This document shows positions 1-10,800 of a stretch of 64,000 nt of DNA, piece after piece (position 1 is the stretch's first letter; the number at the start of each line of letters is the position of its first letter). The stretch lies in contig VXAY01005013.1 in the NCBI GenBank assembly GCA_013399855.1, forward strand, positions 99,261 through 163,260. The letters run 5' to 3'. A program made the translations under genes and the position numbers. Below the pieces are notes generated by a model. It ran no database searches. It was given only the letters and a program-made list of their open reading frames with translations, and was not told where the DNA came from. The DNA is from Oxyruncus cristatus. Its lineage: Eukaryota; Chordata; Aves; Passeriformes; Cotingidae.

Positions 1-123
1 TCCTACTTTTTCTGCCCAGGGCTGCACAAAGGCAGAGCCCACCACTCCGGGAAGGGCCAGGATTCCAGGGAACGGGCTGGAGACCGGGAAATCGCGGGAC
101 AAACCCGATTCCCTGCTCCAGGC

Positions 124-309
124 GCCCGTTCATTCCCCAGCCCCATGCGCCCATTCCCCTGTTCCATGGGCCCATTCCCGCTGCTCCATGGGCCCATTCC
201 CCAGCCCCATGGGCCCATTCCCGCTGCTCCATGCGCCCATTCCCGCTGCTCCATGCGCCCATTCCCGCTGCTCCATGCGCCCATTCCCCAGCCCCATGGG
301 CCCATTCCC
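124..309. repeat. 21-22 bp minisatellite, cut by assembly gap
   Basis: Roughly eight units alternate between two variants, cccattcccgctgctccatg and cccattccccagccccatgg, each ending gg or cg. They run directly into the gap. The order of variants suggests a higher-order array. Confidence 0.92.
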
Positions 310-1283
310 NNNNNNNNNNNNNNNNNNNNNNNNNNNNNNNNNNNNNNNNNNNNNNNNNNNNNNNNNNNNNNNNNNNNNNNNNNNNNNNNNNNNNNNNNNN
401 NNNNNNNNNNNNNNNNNNNNNNNNNNNNNNNNNNNNNNNNNNNNNNNNNNNNNNNNNNNNNNNNNNNNNNNNNNNNNNNNNNNNNNNNNNNNNNNNNNNN
501 NNNNNNNNNNNNNNNNNNNNNNNNNNNNNNNNNNNNNNNNNNNNNNNNNNNNNNNNNNNNNNNNNNNNNNNNNNNNNNNNNNNNNNNNNNNNNNNNNNNN
601 NNNNNNNNNNNNNNNNNNNNNNNNNNNNNNNNNNNNNNNNNNNNNNNNNNNNNNNNNNNNNNNNNNNNNNNNNNNNNNNNNNNNNNNNNNNNNNNNNNNN
701 NNNNNNNNNNNNNNNNNNNNNNNNNNNNNNNNNNNNNNNNNNNNNNNNNNNNNNNNNNNNNNNNNNNNNNNNNNNNNNNNNNNNNNNNNNNNNNNNNNNN
801 NNNNNNNNNNNNNNNNNNNNNNNNNNNNNNNNNNNNNNNNNNNNNNNNNNNNNNNNNNNNNNNNNNNNNNNNNNNNNNNNNNNNNNNNNNNNNNNNNNNN
901 NNNNNNNNNNNNNNNNNNNNNNNNNNNNNNNNNNNNNNNNNNNNNNNNNNNNNNNNNNNNNNNNNNNNNNNNNNNNNNNNNNNNNNNNNNNNNNNNNNNN
1001 NNNNNNNNNNNNNNNNNNNNNNNNNNNNNNNNNNNNNNNNNNNNNNNNNNNNNNNNNNNNNNNNNNNNNNNNNNNNNNNNNNNNNNNNNNNNNNNNNNNN
1101 NNNNNNNNNNNNNNNNNNNNNNNNNNNNNNNNNNNNNNNNNNNNNNNNNNNNNNNNNNNNNNNNNNNNNNNNNNNNNNNNNNNNNNNNNNNNNNNNNNNN
1201 NNNNNNNNNNNNNNNNNNNNNNNNNNNNNNNNNNNNNNNNNNNNNNNNNNNNNNNNNNNNNNNNNNNNNNNNNNNNNNNNNNN
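310..1283. other. Assembly gap (974 N)
   Basis: Undetermined bases. The left side is one minisatellite and the right side a different one. The N run is not a round default number, so it may be an estimated size. Confidence 0.99.
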
Positions 1284-1432
1284 GCAGCTCCCGGGGCACC
1301 AGAGGGACACCCACACGGGGGAGAGGCAAAGCCTGGGGCACCCCTACGTGATACCCACACGGGGGAAAGGCAAAGCCTGGGGCACCCCAAAGGGACACCT
1401 ACACGGGGCAAAGGCAAAGCCTGGGGGCAGGT
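1284..1432. repeat. About 42-44 bp minisatellite right of the gap
   Basis: Three units share the core acacgggggaaaggcaaagc followed by ctggggcacccc and a variable linker. The last unit decays into unique sequence at about 1430. It is unrelated in sequence to the array left of the gap. Confidence 0.88.
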
Positions 1433-2279
1433 GTGCCTGAGGCAGCAGCGCCGCTGCCCTTGGTTCCGTGTGAGCAGTTCCCACCATTAACAGCCCCAAA
1501 CAGGCAGTTTTATCAAGAAAAACACCCTCCGTTAGCCCTCCGTAAAAAAACAGCTCAGTGCGGGCTGCCACTGTGGGGTGGTTCGGGCAGCAGACACTGG
1601 GCAGGGTTGCCCAACGAGCCGGTAACGACACATTTCAGAGACATCGATGATTTATTTCAGCGCTGCCCAACCCTGGGTGCTCGGTGTACTCCATAAACGC
1701 GCCGTTACTTACACACAGCAAGCCAGAGTTGGTAACTTCCCAAGCACAGCCCCTCTATCAGGATTGATCAGTAATTTTCATGCAAGTTACACAAGTCAAA
1801 ACAACTTCCCTGCATCCTCAGGGGAAGGGTTTTCACCTGCGCAGGGTCTTTTTTGACCTGTAGGCGTGATTTTCAGTATTACAGTGAACAAGGTTCAGCT
1901 ATAGGATATGCAGACCTTGAGTTTTTTGCCAGGTTAATAATGTATACATAGACATTAACATCTTGATTTACTGTACCATTAAAACCTGTTAGTTTCTGGA
2001 TGCTCTTGATGAAGAGATGCAGCTGCTGCCTGTCCCACCGACCAGGGCTCCTTCCTTGTTGATTAGGCTTGAAAGTGTATAAAGATCAAACATCAAAGAA
2101 CATCCTGACTTAAGATAATCTTGACATACTCCACATCTTGCAACACCAGGAGTGATTCAGGGAACGGCCACTCTGTCCCCTCTGAAGGGGACGTTTCCAA
2201 ATGCAGCCGGTGTGGAATGGCTCCACGTGATCCATGACAGTGGCACGAGGCGCAGAGCCCCCGTCCCCTCGCTCTGCCC
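1433..2279. other. Intergenic, no gene seen
   Basis: Unique-looking sequence without splice-supported frames. The second half (1860-2100) is AT-rich. Nothing further is supportable. Confidence 0.5.
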
Positions 2280-3000
2280 ACGGCATAAGCAAATACTATT
2301 AATTTATGGCTGTTTGACGGCACCGAAATGGAATTAAACCTTCGGGTATTAAACGGGATTAACATGAGGCAGATTTTGCGCTCCACCGTGTCCTGTTGCC
2401 GCACAGCAGCTCCATTAGGAGGGCAGGGACGGGGGCGAGGACAGGGAAAAGCAGCCCAGGAATCATTAACAAAAATAACAAAATCTCAGCAGTGCTTGTT
2501 GAGTCAATGCCGCCGATTTGGGGAGGGGAGGGGGACCATGGTACTGGGCTAATTCTCTGTAGAACAAATTAACCCAATATTGTGTCTCTCATTATTCTTA
2601 TCCTCACTTGGCTGTTGTTAAGCCGTTTGCTGTTGTCGTTCCTCTCAATAAAATCTGTGACTTGAATAAATTTCCCCAGCAACTTTGTAGTGGCACCACA
2701 CCTGTGGTATCAGCTAAAGATTGTCCTTTATCTGTTCCTTACAAAACAGTTCGCTGATTGAAGCTCCCCATTGTAGTGCTTCTCCTCCTGGAATTTCGTG
2801 CGGAGCACGGCAGCTTAGCATTAACATTTGGTTTGTATTGATGGGCAATCAGTTGTTTTCCTGATAATGCCAAAGGAAAACAGAAGGCTGGCGGACGCAC
2901 ATGAAACGCGATCGTCTTATCTTATAATTACTTGGGTAAACAAGTGCTGGAAAAATTAATGCTGCGACAAACAATCCCTTGAAAAGTTGGTCTAAGCGTC
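2280..3000. promoter_or_regulatory. Candidate regulatory block downstream of KIZ
   Basis: AT-rich block with many homeodomain-type cores (ctattaatttatgg, aaattaaccc, aaaaattaatg), a taaaca forkhead-type core near 2936, and no coding frame or repeat. It has the base composition typical of conserved non-coding elements. Conservation itself was not measured. Confidence 0.4.
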
Positions 3001-4580
3001 AGCAGCCCCACCGGGGCACGAGCCTGGGTCCCACCTCCGCACTGGGTGTCCGTGAGAACCGCACGCGGTGCCGTGTCACCGCGCACCCGCCGCAGGCACG
3101 GGGAAGCCTTCCCGTTAGGGTATTTTCCAGAGATGAGTGGCGTGCCGATGGAAATCTGCCTGGGCTCCATTGATCCCAGTTCCCCCGTCCGTCACCGTCA
3201 CCTGCCATCACCGCCCGCCGCAGCGTGACAGCCGTGAAGGAGCGGAGCAAAGCTGACTGGCAGGATGTTTTGCATCTAATGAGCCCGTGCACAATAAGAG
3301 TGTAACAAATGCTGCTGCGGAGGAACTCGGCTATCGCTCCGACGCCGAGAGGCAGAGATTGCCTGCGCGCGGCTCCCGCAGCTGTCACCTGTCACGGGCC
3401 GTGTCTGGGGCTGAGCCGGCCTGAGGGATGCGATCCCCACAGCCTGGTGTCACGCTGGGAGATAGAAAGTGGGCTGACATCAACAGGAAGAGCTTAAGGC
3501 TGCACAGACACCGCGGATCCGAGGCAATGTCACGCCGCAGCACAGGCTGCTGGGGAGACTTTTGCAGCTGAATCTCGGGCTGACACTGCCTGAGCCACCC
3601 CGTACCTACAGCCCATCTGTGGTGGGGTACTGGGGAGCTTACATCTGGCAGATGGGTAGGACTGAGCTGCCAGGAATTAGGGATGGTAAGGAAAAGGCAG
3701 TGAGGAGCAATGACACCCCAGCCCTCACGTGCTGGGTTCAGACATGATTCAGCTCTCCCAGGCGACGCTGCAGTGCACGAGGGAAAACCTCATCCAGACT
3801 CACCTGGCTCCATCCTTGGTGCTGCTGATTTCCCAATTCCCAGAACATTCCAGGCGGCACCCTCACCAATGCTGGACTGTAACCCACAGCAGCCAGCTGT
3901 ACCAAGGGTTTCTGCTCATTTCCAAGCCTTCTGCGAGCCATTATTTCAAACTGTTGAGATCTCAGCCCATGTGTTTTTATTAAATTCGATGTTGTTAGCC
4001 TTTTTAAGTTGTTTTTGAGGGACAGGGTGTGGAGATTGGTGGCTGTGGGAGACGTGGGGCTGCAGCACGGCACAGTTTAATTGGGGTGCTGGTTTCTGCT
4101 TTTGAACTTGTCGTCATGATGAACAGCTTTTTTTTTTAATATGTCCCCTGGTTTCTCCCTTCGAAAGAAAATCTCATGTTTAATGAACTTAATTTTAGAT
4201 AAAAGGAATGAAAAGAAGGAAATTAAAAATGCATGAAGCTCCTGGAGTCATCCAATTACTGTGATGTCCACACAGCAGCACCAGCACGGATTTCACAAAG
4301 CAGGGAAAAGCAGGAAAGCACTGGGGCTCTCCACATGTAAACACTGCTCTGTTCCAAAATGTGCTGAATTACAAATGGACATTTTATGCATTTCTTCTTC
4401 TTGATCTGTAGCAGAAGAAGATAAAGATCAAACAAGCCAGCCCGCCCCAGCAGCGCCTGTCTGCTGCTTTCCAAACCACGCCTGGCTCTGGAGTCCAAAT
4501 ACCAGAACGCAGACAAGCCTCAGGAGGGGATTCTCAGGGGGCAGGGTTACTGTCAGAGCGGGTCAGAGAGAGCACACGTA
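3001..4580. other. Intergenic region 3' of KIZ, no gene seen
   Basis: GC-rich at 3000-3430, then mixed composition. A T-rich run lies at about 4130. Short open frames here lack splice or homology support. Confidence 0.5.
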
Positions 4581-4601
4581 CAGTGTATAGGAGCCGGGAT
4601 G

Positions 4602-4607
4602 TTTATT
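4602..4607 (-). terminator. AATAAA polyadenylation signal of KIZ
   Basis: Minus-strand AATAAA lies about 107 nt after the KIZ stop codon. It is followed within about 40 nt by GT-rich sequence (tacgtgtgctctc on the minus strand). This implies a very short 3' UTR and cleavage near 4580-4590. Confidence 0.75.
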
Positions 4608-4713
4608 GGGGGTTTACATTTCCTCTGCCCATAAAGCGAGGAGCAGTGCTTCCGCCCCAGCACACCCACTGTGTGCAGGACCTTTGTTTCTCCCCAGAGG
4701 CCAGCAGGGAATC

Positions 4714-4841
4714 TCAATCGTAGAAGTCATCGAAGTCGTCTGACCCGGCGCTGCGGGTCTGCGGGCGCAGGGCGGCCTCGAGCTCGGAGCTGCTGTCATC
4801 GGATTCGCCCCAGAACGCTGCGGGTGAGGACACAGAAACCA
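4714..4841 (-). CDS. KIZ: KIZ exon 13, conserved C-terminus and stop
   Basis: It encodes FWGESDDSSSELEAALRP and ends SDDFDDFYD before a TGA at 4716-4714. Two phase-compatible acceptors exist 24 nt apart. The one starting the exon at 4817 (tcctcacccgcag) gives KSK-A-FWGE. The one starting at 4841 (gattttacttcag) adds eight residues (VVSVSSPA in place of the single junction Ala, in frame). I favour 4817 because of its better pyrimidine tract and its fit to kizuna. The acidic Asp/Phe/Tyr tail is the hallmark used to anchor the gene. Confidence 0.85.
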
Positions 4842-7800
4842 CTGAAGTAAAATCCTTTCCACGGGGATGCCCTTTGTCACAGACAGCACGGCTGGACAGC
4901 TCTCCCCAGGCCCCGTGGCTGACGGAGGAGGCGCAGTCCGAAGCCCCCAGCCCAGGTTGTGAGCCCGGGGCAGAGCGGCTCTGCCCGGACAGCGGGTTCA
5001 TTCAGCACTCCCACTCCATTGTGCCTCAAGGTAGCTGGGGAGAACATTTCCACTCCAAGCAATTTACTTGACCAGCTGCTGCCTGAATTGCAGCTTTGTC
5101 TATTCTCTTCCCCTTTCTCCCGCTGCTACTTGACCCCGCGGTGAAGTCACCAGCGAGAAATGACATCACAGAGTTGGCACAAACATGGCAGTGACGTCAC
5201 AAGCGAAAAACCACCGCCTGGAGATCAGATCAGGTCTGGGCAGGCCTCATCTCAACAGAAGACGTGGCTTTAACTGACAGCTCTGGGAATTGGCAAGCCC
5301 CTTCCCGGACATCAACAGAAACCCCCCGCAATTCAGAGTGCCCGAAAGATTTCTCAATATGTAAGTTCATTTGACCCGTGGATAAAACGCAGTGGGAAGT
5401 GCGGCATGTGAAGTCAAGGCTGCAGGGGCTGACAGAGCTGTGCTCTCTGTTCCCAACCATTCCAGAGGCTGCTGGCTCTCCAAAGGCAGTGCGGGAGCCG
5501 CGATGCCTGGAACGAGACGCAGGGACGGAGGCGGCGGAGGGAGGAAGGCTGTCACACTCACGCACACACTGCAGCTCGTGTCTGAGGCCCTGCTAAGGCC
5601 TCTGACGGCACCAGCTCCACGAACACCTTATCTACAAATGCAGCAGCTGCATCTTTCATCCTCCATCCCGGCCCCCTGGGCCGCAGGGCCGTGCTCTGCC
5701 GGGAACATCAGAGCGACCCCGCACTCGCTCCTGCGCGGAACGCCTCCAGGAAAGGGGCCGGGGACGTGAGAGCCTTTCAAGTGGCACCAAAGCAGCACTG
5801 CTGATGGCATCCGTACCTCGGTTCAGTGCCACGCCTTTCACGCTGTGCCATTCCAGACTGCCAAGCACTCGGAGCGGGGCTCCAGGCAAAGGGCTCCCAG
5901 CGCTGCCTCGCTGGCAGGACACTCTGTTAGAGGTGTCTGCGGCCCCCAGAGGCCTCGGGGTGGGTAAAAGGGAGAACTGGAATGTTGGGGAGCGAAAACA
6001 TGCAGGGCCCAGACACCAATTCAGAACAAAACCGGCCTGGCAATGGACAAAAGCATCCAGCTGCACCCATGTCCTGCTGTGGCCCTTGGGAAAACCGAGG
6101 AAACCTCAGGCTTCTCCTTCTTTGGGTTTCCTCCACTTGCAGTTCACCGTCATTTGATTAAACCCTGCAAAGATCCCGACTCCCTCCACACCACCTGCAC
6201 CACAAACACCTCCTCTTTGTCCTAGACTTCGTTCCCCTCAGTTCCCTGCTGGCTCCTGTGTTGAGATAGGGCAGTTCCACACTTTCCTGTCTCCATACTT
6301 TATACAGGTCATAATGTAGTTCCGGCAGGGCTTTTACAGTATAAATTACACAAGGCACTGGTTTCAGCAGTGTAACACTTGTCTCTTACCTTTGGACTTT
6401 ATGGCAGTTACCGTCTCCTTCCGCGTCTCTGTCCTGTAAAAGATTTCACACAATCAGCACAATGTCACAACGTGACTTCTTAAAAAATACTGTGAGCTGG
6501 TTTTAAAAAAAATGTAGCTTTTGTAACTACTTTTTGGGGTTTTTTTAGTAACTATTTTATCAAGGGTTTCTTCACCTAAAAGGGGGAGAAATCCACGTGC
6601 AGGGACACTGGTCCAGCTGTTCCTGGGGTCATTCCTGGGTAACGGCACTGAATCAAGGTACAAAGGAGCAGTGCCCTGTCGAGTTCTGCAGCCTTCCAGA
6701 GCATGCAAAGTACGTAAAGACAAAATCCAAACAAAAATAAAAGCACCCCGGTGATGCTCCTGCACTTCCTTTTTTCCCTTCCTCCTCTGGAGCCGCGCGA
6801 TTCCCGATTCCCGGCTGCCCCCCGGCCCCATGGAAATGTGCAATCTCCGCTGCCTTTGATCTACCTTGATGTGTGTGCAGCCCGAGTCGGCTCTGGTAAA
6901 TGGCTGCTCTTGTGTCTGGAGCATCACAGGCCCTTTTGAATCTCTCAAACAAGCTGGAATCATTTTGATCTTTTGTGTGCAGCGCGTGCATTGTGCTGGG
7001 GCTGGGGAATAATCACACGGGGGCAATGATGGGGGAGAATTAACTGTTACAGCAACAGCCCCGCAAGGAGCCCTAAAAATAAACCTTCAGCTGATTTTAA
7101 CAAGGAAGATCAAACAGGAGATATTTGGGCCATCACTGGGCCAACCAGTGAAATATAAGCCAACCGTCAAGGTGCAGTTGGAAGCTGTGGCCACGGCCAC
7201 AACAGGACTCAGTCAGCTCTCGGAAACGTCCTGCCATTTGCTGTGTTTTATGGAAAAACGTGGCAGCTGACACAGAAGTCCTTAAAATGGGGAGTTAAAA
7301 GCATTTCAACATTGTGGAGGCATCTGTGAAGGAAACAAAAAAAAAAAGCAGGGATGATTCCTTGCTTTTGTTACTCCCTGGTAGTCAGAATTTGGGATTG
7401 CAGCTGGAAAGCCACATGTAAAGCAGGGATTTCATACGCTGCAGCTACCAGGGTGCAGCCACTCTTCCTTTTAACCCAGAGAAAGCTCACACTGCTCAAA
7501 TCCCATTCCTTCTCCTCAGGCTGTGAATGCCGTTGGCACACAGGCTCCCTCTTTGTGGACAGAAATTCCCAGAGCATTAAACCCAGCCCAGGTTCCACCG
7601 AGATGCCAACCAAGGTGTAAGGGCCAATTCCAAGTGACAGCACCAGGAAAGTACTCACCGTGATACCCCCAATTATTAAGGTATTCAGTAAGAAACTATA
7701 AAATGTCGGGCTCCAAATGTTTCTCCAGTGTTCAAGGAGCGCACCATCCCAATGCCTTTCCCTTTTATTCCAAGCCAAACCCCACAATGCCTCACACCCC

Positions 7801-10800
7801 AACTTCTTCAAAGAATTCTCAGCGAGCATTTGAAGCCAGAGCCTCTGGGCTGATCCTGCAATACACTGAACACCCCAAACTCTTGCTCCCTGGGTGAGAT
7901 CTCCTGACCCTCGGCACTCCCCGGGAGGTGCTCCATGAGCTGAAGAGGCTGTGCTCTTGTCCCCCGGGTGTGGAGCAAAAAGCCACTTGTTGCAGAGCCA
8001 CAGCTGGCGAGGTGCCTCCTGCGGCAGCCGGCACAGGAACCATTTCAGCTCCACGTGGCTGAGCGGGAGCTCAGGCAGCAGCAGCAGCCGCTGCTTCCCC
8101 GCCGGCCACGTCCTGGCCCACTGTTGGGAAGGGAGCAGGGGCTTCTGTTATTCAGCCACGCCAGGAGGGCCCCAGGAGGGCCTTTGTGTCCCACTTGTCT
8201 CCATGCTTCAATCCCAGAACAAACACCGGTGGGTCAGTGACGCGGGCCCAACGCCAACACCCTGCCAAGGACCAACAGGGACCAGCAGTGCAGGACCGCC
8301 CAGGTCTGCAGGATTTGGTCCTCCAGGCATGGCCGAAGGCTGGTGGTCTCAGGGAGAAGGACCACCGTGGCTGTAGGAAGGTCTGGAGAACTTCTTGCTG
8401 CCAAGCCAGCTTCCCACAAAGAGAAAGGCAGGACGGGGAGAGAGAGGTGTTTGTGTCCTACCAAACACCACCCTTTCACTGGGGCTCATCCTCCTAGGGC
8501 TAATCCATCACATCTGGCACGGGGTTCACTCCCCAAACAGCCTGGAGCTGGGTGCTGGCACGACACAGTCATCCCCAGAGAGGGAGACGGGGAACAGGGA
8601 GTCGGCAAAGAGCCGCTGGCACAGGGAAATGCCGCGGAGATGGAGCGAGGCCGTCAGAGAGGCCAGATGGGAAACGGCAGCTACCCCAAACCAAGCCTGG
8701 AAAACGCTGCGGCGGGCTGGGTAACAGGGAATAAATCCTGGAATCAGGGCTGATGTGCTGGGTGAAGCCGGTGAGGCGCAGCTGCACCGAGCAGGGAGCA
8801 CACAAGGACCACAGACCCCGCCGGGAACGTCCGGGGTGCAAATGGAGCAAGGCCCGTTCCACCGCCTCGACTGATCCCCCGGCCGGACCCTCCCAGATCC
8901 ATTTACACGTTCGCTTCTTTCCTAAAATCACTCCAAACTCTACCCAGGCTCTAACAAAGAAAAAACCCAAACCAGTTTCACTTCAAAGGGCCTTTTAATC
9001 TCTCCATTTCTCTGATGAAACAGCCTTTTTCTGTATTCAAGATGCTGCAACAGTAAGAAATTAAAAATCTCCAAGACAATATTTTTTTCCTCCGTAAGAA
9101 AAATTAATATTAAGAGGAAAATACCAGGACAACAAGAGCCACGTTAATTGAGGGGGCTTGCCGGAAAACAGCAAAAAGTTTTTACTTTGACCTGATTACC
9201 TTTCTGCTAAAGCACCTGTTGAACCCCTATTTTTTAGCGTCAAGTGAAAAAGACACCAAAAAAATTGGGAAATCCCAAAAGCCAAGAGAATTCCCTGCCC
9301 TGGAAAGCCAAATATGTACAGTACATATACTACACACATTTAGAGTCAGTATAGACTCAAAAGTCCATTCATCACACCGGAATTGGAGTAATAACATTGA
9401 ATTTCAGTAATTACACTGTAAGCAGCATGACCTTCATTTTAGGACACAAAGATTTCTATCGAGCTGTGTCTAAGACCGTTCTCTGTTTTGATCCACCAGG
9501 CTGAAACAGAAAACCCCACTAACACAAAGACACATCACAGCGCTGTGAGGGAGCTGTGCAGGAGAGCAGGGGCATTGCCAAAAAACTCACTGTTCCTTCT
9601 GTCCTCAGCAGGCAGATGTTGGTGCCTCTCCCCACAAACCTGGCAGGGCATCGCCACCGCAACATCGCTGTCCCTGCCACAGCTGGGTGTTCAGGGGAAG
9701 GAAACAAAGCTCACAGAAACAGCTGTAACAGCGGAAAACTGTGCTGGAATTCTCAGTCAGCTTCTTACGGAAGCCATTTGACAACAGAGCATGTCAGGGG
9801 GATAAAACAATCAGATCCTGGCTGGATTCTGGGTTCATCTCCCAGGAATCCAGACCCCCACAATGCCACTTTCTCTGTATTTCCAGGAGAAATGCATCTG
9901 TGCATCTCCTGAGCACTCCCAGCCCCAAACCTCTGGGAACTCTCCTCAGAGAAGAGCAGAGATTTCTGAGTCAGGGTTGGTTTGGGAAGGGGGGAGGCGG
10001 GGGATGCGCAGAGCCCGAGTGCCCCCCGATGGCCAAAGTCAACGGGGCCGCGTCCAACATCGCCCAGAGAGTAATTAAGAGATGAATTAGACTCTGCCAA
10101 CTTCTATTTGCATGTCGCTATATCTGTGTAGTTGGGTAACGGCTCCTTTCGGCTAAAAACCAGCCTTCAGAGACCCCCCCGGAGTCCTTGAGCAGATTAA
10201 TCGAAGTTTAAAATATTTTACACCGTGTCGGTGTCCTGACAAATCCAAACCCTGCTTTGGTTCTCGGCTGATAACGCATCTTTAATCTCCAGATTATTTG
10301 GAAACAAGGCAGCCCAAACAAGTCAAAGGAAAATAAACCGCTCGCATCCGACATGGGGAATTCCCAGAAAACGAGTGACCTCCACTGGCTGCATCCATCG
10401 CTACAGCCCCCCGGAATGCCACACACATCGCTGGCCGCCCGCCCGCGCTCGGCGACGGCTCGGCCCTGACTTCTGCTGCCTTCTCCCCCACGGGCCGTGG
10501 GACGTGACGCCTCCGCCCCGCCGCACCACGCTAACTCTGCCAACCAAAGGCGCGTCTCCGCGCGTGGAAACCTTCCCCCGGCTGAGCGAGGGAGGCCGGG
10601 GCCAAGCAGCTTCCTCGCTGGAGGTAGAGCCGGCGGCATTCGCGGGAGAGGAGGAAGCTCTGGCATGCACCGCCGAACAAAAGGGAACAAGTGGTCTTTA
10701 CTCGGAGAGCAGCTTCCTATTAAGACTCACTCCGTCGTACATTATGCCTTTCATCCCCACTCAACCACAAAATGATTTTGCTGTAGGAAATACAATGGCA

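Noticed and set aside
124..1432. CRISPR-like repeat arrays
   Set aside because: Units are contiguous without unique spacers and the context is a vertebrate genome. They are minisatellites.
3..1490. Several long open frames across the N gap
   Set aside because: They are open only because N codons are not stops. The real part is minisatellite.
7371..8054. 227-codon minus-strand frame in KIZ intron 11
   Set aside because: No splice-site support, no phase fit to exons 11 and 12, and no recognisable domain. Exons 11 and 12 already join in phase without it.
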